Assembly (NCBI RefSeq): GCF_937903345.1
Contig: NZ_CALCZQ010000001.1
Coordinates: forward strand, 39,517 to 103,516
Reading direction: 5' to 3'
Origin: an uncultured Emticicia sp.
GTDB lineage: Bacteria > Bacteroidota > Bacteroidia > Cytophagales > Spirosomataceae
Length of the DNA: 64,000 nucleotides
The position numbers and the translations under genes were made by a program. Below, piece by piece: positions 26,109 through 35,428 of this stretch. Numbering within the stretch: the first letter of the stretch is position 1; each line of letters begins with the position of its first letter. The notes under the pieces were generated by a model. That model ran no database searches. It was given only the letters and a program-made list of their open reading frames with translations, and was not told where the DNA came from.

Positions 26109-27542
26109 TTAAAATTGAAAATAAATAAATTGAGAATTATTATATACGCCGAAACATAAAATCATCATTAAAATTAGGTAGTATGCTCCCCAACGTTGCC
26201 ATTTTGGTCGATTTTCAAAATCTATCGCAAAATGACTACCTCTTTGTTGCCACTGAACAAACTCTAAGATTGCAATCGAAATAATGATTAAATATAAATC
26301 ATTATGACCGATTAACTCTATTAATTGAGATAAACTATGAGAATTTGATTTAAAAATATTTCTAACTACATAAAAAGAATCAGTATTTGAATGAGCAGCA
26401 AAAAAAATCCAAGCAAAAGCAACTAAAAAAAATGTAATTGATACATTGACAAAATCCCTCAAAAATTCAGATGGGAGAATTGATAAAATTTTATCTTGAA
26501 TCGACTTGGTAAGTTGTCCGAAAATCAAATATATACCATGCAAAGCTCCCCAAATCACAAAATGCCAACTGGCACCATGCCAAAGCCCTGACATCATAAA
26601 AACAAAGAAAAGATTGAAATATCGGCGATATTCGGATACTCTATTTCCTCCTAACGGTATGTATAGATAATCTCTGAACCAAGTTGATAGTGAAATATGC
26701 CATCTACGCCAAAACTCCGAAATATTCTTGGAAAAATACGGTCTATCAAAGTTTTTCATCAAATCGAAACCCATTACTCGTGCTGAACCGATGGCAATAT
26801 CTGAATACCCAGAAAAGTCACAATAGATTTGAAAAGTAAAGAAAAGAGTTGCAATAATTAATGGGAGCCCTTGATAATCAGTTGGATTACCATAAACTTT
26901 ATTGACAAAAATTGAAAGTCGGTCGGCAATAACGATTTTCTTAAACATTCCCCAAAGCATCAAACGCAAACCGCTTTTTGCTAAATCGTAGTTAAACTCA
27001 TGTTTCTCGTAGAACTGATGAATCACATTTTGTGGACGCTCGATTGGCCCTGCAACCAATTGTGGATAGAACATTACATAGAGCGAATAAATACCAAAAT
27101 GGCGTTCGGCTTTCTGATTTCCACGATACACTTCAATCGTATAACTCATGGCCTGAAAAGTATGAAACGAAAGTCCAATTGGCAAAATAATATTCCAATG
27201 AGGAAGTAGATTTTCGGGAGAAACTTTAAAGAGAATTGAATTAAAATTATCAATGAAGAAATTATAATACTTAAAGACCGAAAGGACACCAATATTGGCT
27301 ACTAAGCTCATTATCAATGCTGATTTTCGTTTTTGCCCTTTTGATTGCTCAATCCAAATTCCAGCAAAGTAGTCTATTACAATCGTAAAAAACAAAATCA
27401 GAATGTAAATAGGGACGAAAAAGCTATAAAAAACACAACTGGCCATCAACAAATGAAACCAGCGATATTTGTGCGGGATTGCAAAATAAAATAGCGTAAC
27501 AAGCGGAAAAAATAGTAGAAATTCAAAAGAATTGAAAAGCAT
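26109..27542 (-). CDS. MBOAT-family O-acyltransferase (AlgI-like)
   Basis: 477 residues, with about 10-12 transmembrane helices. The MBOAT signature region is visible as FWRRWHISLSTWFRDYLYIPLGGN, and the catalytic His lies in MMSGLWHGASWHFVIWGALHG. AlgI/DltB-type MBOATs move acyl groups across the membrane to sugars or polymers, usually with an SGNH partner that makes the final transfer. No SGNH partner gene is adjacent, and the next gene is an acidic protein of unknown role. Confidence 0.94.
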   Translation of the reverse strand: MLFNSFEFLLFFPLVTLFYFAIPHKYRWFHLLMASCVFYSFFVPIYILILFFTIVIDYFAGIWIEQSKGQKRKSALIMSLVANIGVLSVFKYYNFFIDNFNSILFKVSPENLLPHWNIILPIGLSFHTFQAMSYTIEVYRGNQKAERHFGIYSLYVMFYPQLVAGPIERPQNVIHQFYEKHEFNYDLAKSGLRLMLWGMFKKIVIADRLSIFVNKVYGNPTDYQGLPLIIATLFFTFQIYCDFSGYSDIAIGSARVMGFDLMKNFDRPYFSKNISEFWRRWHISLSTWFRDYLYIPLGGNRVSEYRRYFNLFFVFMMSGLWHGASWHFVIWGALHGIYLIFGQLTKSIQDKILSILPSEFLRDFVNVSITFFLVAFAWIFFAAHSNTDSFYVVRNIFKSNSHSLSQLIELIGHNDLYLIIISIAILEFVQWQQRGSHFAIDFENRPKWQRWGAYYLILMMILCFGVYNNSQFIYFQF

Positions 27543-27694
27543 ATTCGGGAGTTCTGAGTTATGACTGGTCCGCCGATCTAGTTTTGAGTTTATTCATAAC
27601 CCAAAATTAAATAATATTTCAAAGTTCCGTGTTTATTTTGATTTATGAAAGTTTTTTGTGTAAAACCATTCTGAATTGAAACTTCAAAGTATAA

Positions 27695-27728
27695 AAAAAG
27701 TCATCGAAGATACTTTGATGACTTTTAT
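27695..27728. terminator. Hairpin terminator after the E2 gene
   Basis: AAAAGTCATC pairs with GATGACTTTT, with additional AAG/CTT pairing in the loop. It follows the leftward E2 gene by about 100 bases. Confidence 0.78.
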
Positions 27729-27824
27729 ATTTGCCGAAAACAATAAAACCTTTACTTAGGTAAGCTACATAAAAGATAATCCCATACTGACAAATATTGT
27801 ATATACTAGGCAAAATAAGACAAA

Positions 27825-29117
27825 TTAGAATAAACTTCTATCTATTTCAAAACCTTCTAAATAATCAGACACTCTTTTTACAAATTGTCCTCCAAGCGAA
27901 CCATCAACAACTCTATGGTCATAGGTATGAGAAATAATCATTTTCTGACGAATACCAATTGTGTCTCCCTGTGGAGTTTCGACAACTGAAACCTTTTTCT
28001 GAATTAGGCCAAATGCTAAAATTGATACTTGCGGTTGAACCAAAATCGGAGTGCCAGCAATATTACCGAAAGAACCAATATTTGAAACTGTAAGTGTTCC
28101 ATCAACCAAATCATCAGCTGTCAATTTATTGTTTCTTGCACGATAAGTTAGGTCATTTATTTTCTTTGTCAGACCAATTAAACTGTAAGAATCTGCCTCG
28201 TGTATAACTGGAACAATAAGATTTCCATTCGGTAAAGCTACAGCCATTCCAATATTTATTTTTGCTTTTTTAATAATTCTATCTCCATCAACTTGCACAT
28301 TTATCATTGGAAAGTCTTTGATTGCTTTCACAACAGCTTCAATCAATAATGGTGTGAAGGTTATATTCTCACCAGTATCATGTTTAAACTTAGCTTTAGT
28401 TTTATCTCGCCAAACAGCTGTTTTCGTCATGTCAGTTTCAACGAAAGATGTAACTTGCGGAGCAATTCGTTTCGATTCTACCATTCGCTCAGCAATCATC
28501 TTACGCATTCTATCCATTTCAATAATTTGATCAGAACCTGAAGCTACATAAATACGCTCAATGGGAGCTGTAACAGATACAGAAATATTTTGTTTGACAT
28601 ATAACAGAATATCGTCTTTAGTAACCCTACCTTCTAAGCCTGTACCTACAATTTTATCTAATTCTTCAAATGAAACACCTTCTTCTTTGGCAATATTTAG
28701 TACCAAAGGCGAGTAAAATCTATTATTTGATGATGTTGAAGACTTTGTAGATACTGGTAATGTGGTCAATAAATTTACGAAATCCCCAACTGGTTCTTCC
28801 AATAGTTTTTCAAGATCATTTAATTCTGTAAGTTTTATTTCCTCATTTACTTTTACTTGAGGAGAACTATCTTCTCCTGATACCTCAATGACACAAACAG
28901 CTTTCCCAATTACGGCTATATCTCCTTTTTGCACCAAAAATTCTTTAATGATTCCTGAATGAGATGCACCAATTTCGGTATCTATTTTGTCAGTTGCCAC
29001 TTCCAAAATCATATCATCAGCTTCAATTTTATCGCCAACATTTTTCAGCCAGTTTAAAACTGTACACTCGAAAATACTTTCTCCCATTTTGGGCATTATC
29101 ATTTCAATTAAAGCCAT
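27825..29117 (-). CDS. 2-oxoacid dehydrogenase dihydrolipoamide acyltransferase (E2)
   Basis: 430 residues with three domains. The N-terminal lipoyl domain has the modified Lys44 in EVATDKIDTEIG. A peripheral-subunit-binding domain follows at about 130-170 (FYSPLVLNIAKEEGVS, GTGLEGRVTKDDIL). The C-terminal catalytic domain ends with ISHTYDHRVVDGSLGG, which contains the HxxxDG active site. Single-lipoyl E2s of this form in Bacteroidota usually serve pyruvate or branched-chain 2-oxoacid dehydrogenase. E1 and E3 genes are not adjacent, so the substrate class is not resolved. It stands alone behind a terminator. Confidence 0.92.
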   Translation of the reverse strand: MALIEMIMPKMGESIFECTVLNWLKNVGDKIEADDMILEVATDKIDTEIGASHSGIIKEFLVQKGDIAVIGKAVCVIEVSGEDSSPQVKVNEEIKLTELNDLEKLLEEPVGDFVNLLTTLPVSTKSSTSSNNRFYSPLVLNIAKEEGVSFEELDKIVGTGLEGRVTKDDILLYVKQNISVSVTAPIERIYVASGSDQIIEMDRMRKMIAERMVESKRIAPQVTSFVETDMTKTAVWRDKTKAKFKHDTGENITFTPLLIEAVVKAIKDFPMINVQVDGDRIIKKAKINIGMAVALPNGNLIVPVIHEADSYSLIGLTKKINDLTYRARNNKLTADDLVDGTLTVSNIGSFGNIAGTPILVQPQVSILAFGLIQKKVSVVETPQGDTIGIRQKMIISHTYDHRVVDGSLGGQFVKRVSDYLEGFEIDRSLF

Positions 29118-29218
29118 ATTTTATAGTTTTGTTGAAGTTTCAATTATTGAACATGGTTAATTTTGAATGGTCAATAGTTCTGTAACAATCATTATTAAAC
29201 GATATAGATTCTTAAAAA

Positions 29219-30478
29219 TTAACTTTCATAATCTCCGATCATTACTTTGCGAAGTAAATTTAAGGCTACTACACTCCCATACTGAATATTAGTATCTCGT
29301 TGATTGGTCAATTGCACCTTTTTGGTAATTGTTCGGCCTTCCATTGCACAGGCAATCCAAATTGTTCCAACAGGTTTTTCGAACGTGCCGCCATCAGGAC
29401 CCGCTATTCCGCTTGTTGCAATCGCAAAATCGGTTTTCATTAATTTCCTTGCACCTTCAGCCATTTCTGTCACGGTTTCTTCACTTACAGCTCCATGTTG
29501 GGCAATGGTACCTGGATTTACACCTAAAAGATTGGTCTTTAAAGAATTATCATAACTTACAATACTTCCCATGAAATAACTTGAACATCCTGGCACTTTT
29601 GTAATCATGTGAGAAATATTACCTCCAGTACAACTTTCAGCAACAGAAATTGTTAACCCTTTTCTCTTCAATTCTTTACCGATGACAATTTCTAAATCAT
29701 CATTATCAAAGCCAAAAACTGACGAACCAATCAATAACATAACCTTTTCGATTTCAGCATCAACATCTTTTCTGAGTTGTTCTTCTTCAATTCCAACTGC
29801 AGTAAGTCTTAATCTTACTTGACCGAAACTTGGTAAATAAGCCAATTTTATATGTTCTGGCAAATTATCCTCCCAAGATTCAATTTTTTCAGCTAAAAAT
29901 GATTCACCTACACCAATAGTGCGAATCATTTTGTGATAAATTATTGGGGTTTCAAAAAAAACTTTGAGTCGAGGAATCACTTCATTCGAGATCAAATATT
30001 TCATTTCATGTGGCACACCAGGCATTGAAACAAATACAGTTCCATTATGAACGAACCACATTCCTGGAGCTGTACCGGTTTTATTGGCTAAATACGTGCA
30101 ACGACTCGGAATTGCTGCTTGTTGGCGGTTTAATTCGGTCATTGGACGACCTCTTTTAATAAAGAAATCAGTAATGAATGACAACGCATCTTCATTAATG
30201 ACAAGTTCATCATCGAAATATTTACAAAGCGTTTTCTTTGTAATATCATCTTTTGTTGGCCCTAGACCACCTGTCAATAATACTATATCGGCACGACTTT
30301 CGGCTTCGGCCAAAATCTGTAAAATCTTATCTTCTTGATCGCCAACGGATGATTTTCTAACTATCTTAATTCCTATTTTATCTAACTCTGTACTTATCCA
30401 TTGGGTATTAGTGTCGGTTATCTGACCATACAAAATTTCATCACCAATTGTTACTACCTCCGCTAAAATAGGTCTCAT
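29219..30478 (-). CDS. cinA: CinA family nicotinamide-nucleotide amidase / competence-damage protein
   Basis: 419 residues, full length for the two-domain CinA. The N-terminal MoCF-like domain has AEVVTIGDEILYGQI, VLLTGGLGPTKDDITK and MPGVPHEMKYLI. The C-terminal amidase domain, from about residue 260, has the catalytic serine in SVAESCTGGNISHMI and ATSGIAGPDGGTFEKPVGTIWIA. CinA deamidates NMN in pyridine nucleotide recycling, and its N-terminal domain has ADP-ribose pyrophosphatase activity in some species. It lies about 100 bases upstream of the E2 gene on the same strand. Confidence 0.96.
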   Translation of the reverse strand: MRPILAEVVTIGDEILYGQITDTNTQWISTELDKIGIKIVRKSSVGDQEDKILQILAEAESRADIVLLTGGLGPTKDDITKKTLCKYFDDELVINEDALSFITDFFIKRGRPMTELNRQQAAIPSRCTYLANKTGTAPGMWFVHNGTVFVSMPGVPHEMKYLISNEVIPRLKVFFETPIIYHKMIRTIGVGESFLAEKIESWEDNLPEHIKLAYLPSFGQVRLRLTAVGIEEEQLRKDVDAEIEKVMLLIGSSVFGFDNDDLEIVIGKELKRKGLTISVAESCTGGNISHMITKVPGCSSYFMGSIVSYDNSLKTNLLGVNPGTIAQHGAVSEETVTEMAEGARKLMKTDFAIATSGIAGPDGGTFEKPVGTIWIACAMEGRTITKKVQLTNQRDTNIQYGSVVALNLLRKVMIGDYES

Positions 30479-30623
30479 AAATAAAAAAACTTTAAATTAA
30501 ATATGTGATTAACACTAAGTTTTGTGGTTTTAAAACTTTCACGCCACAAAAATACAATTTTCGCTGTTGATTCGTTAATTAGACAATTAATTATTCAAAA
30601 AAACAATCAGAAAATTCATTCAA

Positions 30624-31352
30624 ATGAAAAGATTACTCTCTATATTCTTTTTAATTAGTATTTTGACACATCATAGTTGTGTAGGACAAAAGATTAACCT
30701 CGGAAAAGTGTTAAATGATGTTATTACTCAAACCAAAGGTGGAGGAGCACTTACAAACGACGATGTGGTGATGGGTTTGAAGGAAGCGTTGAAAGTAGGC
30801 ATTAATAAAGGCACAGATAGTGCTTCAAAAAATAATGGTTACTATCTTAATCCAAAAATAAAAATACCGTTTCCTCCCGAGATCCAAAGGGTCGAGACAT
30901 CACTTCGTAAAATCGGTTTGGGAGGTGAGGTAGATAAATTTATAATTTCGCTTAATCGTGGAGCTGAAGAAGCTGCAAAGGAGGCAAAACCAATTTTTGT
31001 CAATGCGATTTTGAGTATGTCGTTTTCAGATGTATGGAGTATTTTGCGTGGAGATAAAAACGCTGCAACTATGTTTTTGAAACGAACAACCTCGACTTCA
31101 TTGACCCAAGCATATTTACCTGTTATGGAAAGGGCACTGCAAAAAACCCAAGCAACAAAGTATTATACAGATTTGGCAATAACTTATAATGCTTTACCAT
31201 TTACACAAAAAGTAAATCCCGATTTGAAAGTCTATGCTACACAAAAAGCTATTGATGGTTTATTCATTTTAGTCGAGCAAGAAGAGGCACGAATAAGAGA
31301 AAATCCTTTGGCTCGTACCACAGAGATTTTAAAAAGAGTTTTTGGCGGTTGA
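30624..31352 (+). CDS. DUF4197 domain-containing exported protein
   Basis: 242 residues with an N-terminal signal segment (MKRLLSIFFLISILTHHSC). A lipobox is not convincing: His-Ser-Cys lacks the usual Leu at -3. The body matches DUF4197 from about residue 50: ALKVGINKGTDSASKNNGYY, IKIPFPPEIQ, LNRGAEEAAKEAKPIF and DVWSILRGDKNAAT. These periplasmic helical proteins are widespread in Proteobacteria and Bacteroidota, with no known function. It is a single gene, closed by a strong terminator. Confidence 0.93.
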   Translation: MKRLLSIFFLISILTHHSCVGQKINLGKVLNDVITQTKGGGALTNDDVVMGLKEALKVGINKGTDSASKNNGYYLNPKIKIPFPPEIQRVETSLRKIGLGGEVDKFIISLNRGAEEAAKEAKPIFVNAILSMSFSDVWSILRGDKNAATMFLKRTTSTSLTQAYLPVMERALQKTQATKYYTDLAITYNALPFTQKVNPDLKVYATQKAIDGLFILVEQEEARIRENPLARTTEILKRVFGG

Positions 31353-31383
31353 TCGCAATTCATGACCACAATTCACTAATTAA

Positions 31384-31422
31384 CACTAAAAAAAGCCACC
31401 GAACCCTGGGCTTTTTTTAGTG
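31384..31422. terminator. Bidirectional 14-bp hairpin terminator
   Basis: CACTAAAAAAAGCC pairs perfectly with GGCTTTTTTTAGTG around an 11-base loop. It lies between the convergent DUF4197 and rhaT genes. Confidence 0.9.
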
Positions 31423-31464
31423 AAGTAGTGACGATTTTGTAAGCCTGCTGATATAAAAAAAACA

Positions 31465-32535
31465 TTACTTTAATGAATTACCAAAACCAACAATCAATAC
31501 GGAAAGCACAATTGTCAAGATTCCGGCAATAATTGTTGTAAGTGTTTTCTTAGAAACGCCTTTCCATTCTTTTAGAGCTAATCCCCATGAATTGGCTACT
31601 AGGATGATAAATGCCATATGTAAAATCCAAGAACTTGGGCCATTGCCAAGTTTACTTTCACCCATTCCATAGAAAAAGAATTGCAAAAACCATGTTGTTC
31701 CAGCAATTGCTGAGAAAAAATAATTTTTCAACAATGGTATATTTGAATTTGTATAGTCCCCAAAAGTCTTGTTTGAAAAATTCAGATACATACACCATGC
31801 AAAATTAGTTGTAAGTCCACCCCAAAGAATGACAATGTAAACTACATTATTTCTGAATAAAAATTCACCTTGGTTCGGATTTTGTGCTACCCATATATCA
31901 TTGGCCACATTTGACATACTTGAACCAGCTTCAATTCCAAAGCTAAAACAAGCACTTAGCACGCCCGAAATAACAGCAACGAATAACCCTTTTGATATTT
32001 GAAATTCATCATCTGATTTACTTGAACCTACAAGGTCTTTATCTTTCATTCCGCCAGCTTTACCACAAATCACAATTCCGACTACGCATACAAAAAGGCC
32101 TAAAAGCACCATTTGACCCCAATTGGTAGTCATCAAATCAGTAATAGTATCTTTACCAGTAGAGGGCACAAATTTGTAATAAATAGATGGAATGATTGAA
32201 CCAAAAACTGAACATAAACCAAGAATAATTGAACTACCAAGCGAAACCCCTAAATAACGAACACCCAACCCATAGGTTAGCCCACCAATTCCCCACAGTA
32301 AACCCATAAAATATGTCCAAAAAAGGGCATTACCAGCTTCACCCATGATGATTCCCCAAAAATTGGGTATGGTCAGATATGCGGCCAATGGCGGAACAAT
32401 AAGCCAAGAGCAAAGCCCTCCGATAATCCAATAACTTTCCCAAGCCCAACCCTTAACTTTTTTGTACGGAATGTAGAAACTTCCGGAAGCAAAGCCACCC
32501 AAAAAGTGGAAAATAATACCTAGGATTGCAGTCAT
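31465..32535 (-). CDS. rhaT: L-rhamnose/proton symporter RhaT
   Basis: 356 residues with 10 predicted transmembrane helices. Features of the RhaT family are GIIFHFLGGFASGSFYIPYKKVKGWAWESYW at the N terminus, WGIGGLTYGLGVRYLGVSLG, and a C-terminal WILHMAFIILVANSWGL. It takes up L-rhamnose, or possibly a related deoxy sugar, with protons. Rhamnose isomerase, kinase and aldolase genes are absent from the window, so the transporter is separated from its pathway. Confidence 0.93.
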   Translation of the reverse strand: MTAILGIIFHFLGGFASGSFYIPYKKVKGWAWESYWIIGGLCSWLIVPPLAAYLTIPNFWGIIMGEAGNALFWTYFMGLLWGIGGLTYGLGVRYLGVSLGSSIILGLCSVFGSIIPSIYYKFVPSTGKDTITDLMTTNWGQMVLLGLFVCVVGIVICGKAGGMKDKDLVGSSKSDDEFQISKGLFVAVISGVLSACFSFGIEAGSSMSNVANDIWVAQNPNQGEFLFRNNVVYIVILWGGLTTNFAWCMYLNFSNKTFGDYTNSNIPLLKNYFFSAIAGTTWFLQFFFYGMGESKLGNGPSSWILHMAFIILVANSWGLALKEWKGVSKKTLTTIIAGILTIVLSVLIVGFGNSLK

Positions 32536-32739
32536 TTTCGTAAAAAAGATTTGTTTTTTGTGATTTTTTAATAATTACTTGTATCAAAGAAATAATGAGA
32601 CACTAAAAATACTATCCTGTACTCTCATGCGAAAGAGAATTTGTATTTTTTTCTGAAATAACTTTAGATTCAAATAGATATAATTTGAACTTTATCAGCA
32701 AAAAACTTATTATTTATAAAAACATTTATAGAATTATAC

Positions 32740-33087
32740 ATGAAAAAATCTGAAATTAATTTTACAGTAGAGTTAGATGAAACACGTATTCCCGAAAGAA
32801 TTTTTTGGGATGCTACCGAAAACCCAAACGAAGGAATCAACGAAACAAGAGCAATTGCAATTGGGGTTTGGGATCATTATCATCGTGGTTTGCTTGGCAT
32901 CAACCTTTGGACAAAAGATATGCCTGTCGATGAAATGAAGCATTTCGCAGTTGATATAGTAGGAAATGTAGCACAATTGTTAGCAGATGCAACTGGTGAT
33001 AAAAAATTGATCGAAATTTTAGAAAGTACTTGCCGAAGTATGAAAAGACACATCGATGAAGAAGAGAAGGCAAGTTCTACATCTTAA
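32740..33087 (+). CDS. gldC: Gliding motility protein GldC
   Basis: 115 residues, the full GldC length. The start KKSEINFTVELDETRIPERIFWDATE and the internal LWTKDMPVDEMKHF are characteristic. GldC is a small cytoplasmic protein that supports the gliding/T9SS machinery in Bacteroidota; it improves but is not strictly needed for gliding in Flavobacterium. No other gld or spr gene is present here, so it is an isolated locus. It converges on the desaturase, with a hairpin between. Confidence 0.95.
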   Translation: MKKSEINFTVELDETRIPERIFWDATENPNEGINETRAIAIGVWDHYHRGLLGINLWTKDMPVDEMKHFAVDIVGNVAQLLADATGDKKLIEILESTCRSMKRHIDEEEKASSTS

Positions 33088-33108
33088 GTTTAGATTCTAA
33101 CAAGAAAA

Positions 33109-33140
33109 ATGCTGAATCCTGAAAACTCAGAATTCAGCAT
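33109..33140. terminator. Hairpin between convergent gldC and desaturase genes
   Basis: ATGCTGAATCCTGA pairs with TCAGAATTCAGCAT with one mismatch, around a 4-base loop. A tracts lie to the left, but there is no long T run on the right, so termination may be stronger for the leftward gene. Confidence 0.7.
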
Positions 33141-33178
33141 ATCTCGAATAGCCCATTACAAACTTATAACCAATTAAA

Positions 33179-33964
33179 TTAAGCTTTTTTGGGAGTAATA
33201 ATTTTTGTCCACGTCAAAAACTTAATCACAGGATAAGTAGGATCAAACTCGAACCATTTCTTTGCAAAATTAATTGACATTGGGTGCTTGTGATGATTGT
33301 TCTGAAATAACTCCCCCATCATCAAGACATCAAAAATTAATGAGTTTTTTGATTCATCGTGGTTATCAAAATTTTGATACCCATACTTGTGTCCACTCCA
33401 ATTTACAATTGCACCATGTATTGGACCCATCAAGAAATGAATTGGGAGTAAAAAGAAGAAGCCCCAATGTACATCAAAATATAAAAATCCGATAACATAA
33501 AAAGAAATGTAAGAAATACCCCAAAATGAGCGAGAAACCCAATTATCTCCAATTTTATCAATCAGATTCCACTCAGGCAAATCTTTCTCAAAACGCTCTT
33601 CTATTTTGTATTTATAGTTCAGAACTGCATTATAAATATCTTTTGTTTTCCACATCATTGTAAACAAATTTTCGGTGTGATGCGGAGAATGTGGGTCTTT
33701 CTCAGTATCGCTGTATGCATGATGCATTCGGTGCAAAACCGCATAAGAACGAGGATTCAAATAAGAAGAACCTTGCGTAAGGTATGTGAATAAATAGAAA
33801 AAACGTTCCCAAAACTTGTTCATAGTAAACATTTTATGAGCAGAATAACGATGCAAAAAAAAAGTTTGACTAAAAAGTGACAAATACCAATGGGCGATGA
33901 AGAAGGATATTGCAGCAACCATACTTAGAAAAATAGGATTTTTGTTGTTTTTGTTAAAATACAA
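33179..33964 (-). CDS. Acyl-CoA / fatty acid desaturase
   Basis: 261 residues with three histidine boxes: HRYSAHK near residue 38, HRMHHAYSD near 87 and NNHHKHP near 224. These and the hydrophobic segments (SMVAAISFFIAHWYLSLFSQ and others) fit the stearoyl-CoA desaturase-like di-iron membrane family, which makes unsaturated acyl chains and adjusts membrane fluidity. It is a single gene. Confidence 0.92.
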   Translation of the reverse strand: MYFNKNNKNPIFLSMVAAISFFIAHWYLSLFSQTFFLHRYSAHKMFTMNKFWERFFYLFTYLTQGSSYLNPRSYAVLHRMHHAYSDTEKDPHSPHHTENLFTMMWKTKDIYNAVLNYKYKIEERFEKDLPEWNLIDKIGDNWVSRSFWGISYISFYVIGFLYFDVHWGFFFLLPIHFLMGPIHGAIVNWSGHKYGYQNFDNHDESKNSLIFDVLMMGELFQNNHHKHPMSINFAKKWFEFDPTYPVIKFLTWTKIITPKKA

Positions 33965-34069
33965 ATATACAAAACTAACACAAAAGAAGTTAAGAATGTT
34001 ATTTACGTATACATATTAAAACAAAAATTCTTCATAATGTCCTATAATTATTCTCAATAATATCCTATT

Positions 34070-34729
34070 TTAGTAATTTGTAAAAGCAAATTGAACCAAA
34101 TTTGCTCCCATTTGAAGAGCTTTTTGACGCATTTCTTCTGGATCATTGTAAACGCTCTTATCTTCCCAGCCATTGCCTAAATCACATTCATAACTAAAAT
34201 AGCAAACCAAACGACCTTGCCAGATAAGCCCAAAACCTTGTGGAGTATTACCATCGTGTTCATGTACTTTTGGTAAACCAGCAGTAAATTTATATTTCTG
34301 TTGATAAACTGGGTGTGAAAAAGGTAATTCAACGAATTCTAATTCTGGAAAAACTTTTTTCATTTCACGTCGTATAAACTTATTTAAACCATAGTTATCA
34401 TCAATATGTAAAAATCCTCCTGACAGTAAATAACGACGTAGATTTTGTGCCTCGCCATCATTAAAAACTACATTTCCATGACCAGTCATGTGAACAAAAG
34501 GATATTGAAAAATATCAGTACTTCCAACTTCAATAATATCTTCTTCAGGAAAAATATTCATTTTTAAGTTTTGGTTACAAAACTTAATTAAATTGGGTAA
34601 CGAAGTTTTATTAGCGTACCAATCGCCTCCACCACCGTATTTTAGTTTACCAATTTTGATGGTAGGTTGTTGTGCTGAAGCAAAATTTAGACAAAAGATA
34701 CTTAGAATCGACAGTATATATTTTTTCAT
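34070..34729 (-). CDS. DUF4159 domain-containing exported protein
   Basis: 219 residues from the ATG at 34729. The frame runs on to 34765 inside rsmE, but the internal start gives a clean signal peptide (KKYILSILSIFCLNFASAQ). The body matches DUF4159: IKIGKLKYGGGGDWYANKTSLPNLIKF, PFVHMTGHGNVVF, and GGFLHIDDNYGLNKFIRREM. DUF4159 is a ThuA-like class I glutamine amidotransferase-type fold of unknown role, common in gliding Bacteroidota and Planctomycetes. It is the last of three leftward genes with rsmE and a secreted esterase. Confidence 0.92.
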   Translation of the reverse strand: MKKYILSILSIFCLNFASAQQPTIKIGKLKYGGGGDWYANKTSLPNLIKFCNQNLKMNIFPEEDIIEVGSTDIFQYPFVHMTGHGNVVFNDGEAQNLRRYLLSGGFLHIDDNYGLNKFIRREMKKVFPELEFVELPFSHPVYQQKYKFTAGLPKVHEHDGNTPQGFGLIWQGRLVCYFSYECDLGNGWEDKSVYNDPEEMRQKALQMGANLVQFAFTNY

Positions 34730-34733
34730 AACA

Positions 34734-35426
34734 TCATTTAAAAGCATTAACGATAGCACAGGCAACGACTCCTGCGGTTTCTGTTCGTAGTCTTGAATCT
34801 CCGAGAGTAACTAACTGAAAACCAAAATTTAGTGCGAGCAAAATTTCATCTTGTGCAAAATCACCTTCTGGACCAATCATTAGTAAAACTTCGTTTTTAA
34901 TTGTAGCAACATCTTTCAATGGTTTTGCAGCATCCGTCAAGTGTGCTATAAATTTAGCTTCATAATTGGTCGTTTTAATAAATTTATCAAAATCTATCAA
35001 CTCATTTACTTTTGGCAAATATGCTTTCAACGATTGTTTCATCGCAGAAATAGCTATTTTTTCAAGTCTTTCAGTTTTTTGATGTTTGCGTTCAGAGTGT
35101 TTTGTTTGTATTAAAGTAATTTCATCTACACCTATTTCAACGCATTTTTCAACAAAATATTCAATGCGGTCGGTATTTTTAGTAGGAGCAATTGCAATAT
35201 GAAGATAATGCTTTCTTTTTTCAAACTCACGCTTTTCGGATAAAATTCTGACCTCACACTTTTTTTCATGTGCATTCGTAATTTCACATTCAAACAAACC
35301 ACCTATACCGTCTACAACATGAATTTTATCTGTGATATTTTTTCTCAAAACCTTCACACAATGTCTTGAATCCTCTTCGCTTAAAATTGGAACTTTCTCA
35401 ATATTAGATTGATAAAAAAGCAGCAT
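34734..35426 (-). CDS. rsmE: 16S rRNA (uracil(1498)-N(3))-methyltransferase
   Basis: 230 residues. RsmE methylates U1498 of 16S rRNA in the 30S subunit. The N-terminal PUA-like part has HCVKVLRKNITDKIHVVDG. The C-terminal SPOUT knot has IEYFVEKCVEIGVDEI, LMIGPEGDFAQDEI and LGDSRLRTETAGVVA, the family signatures. It sits 4 bases before the DUF4159 start and 2 bases after the upstream esterase gene, so it is translated in the middle of an operon otherwise made of exported proteins. Confidence 0.96.
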   Translation of the reverse strand: MLLFYQSNIEKVPILSEEDSRHCVKVLRKNITDKIHVVDGIGGLFECEITNAHEKKCEVRILSEKREFEKRKHYLHIAIAPTKNTDRIEYFVEKCVEIGVDEITLIQTKHSERKHQKTERLEKIAISAMKQSLKAYLPKVNELIDFDKFIKTTNYEAKFIAHLTDAAKPLKDVATIKNEVLLMIGPEGDFAQDEILLALNFGFQLVTLGDSRLRTETAGVVACAIVNAFK

Positions 35427-35428
35427 GT

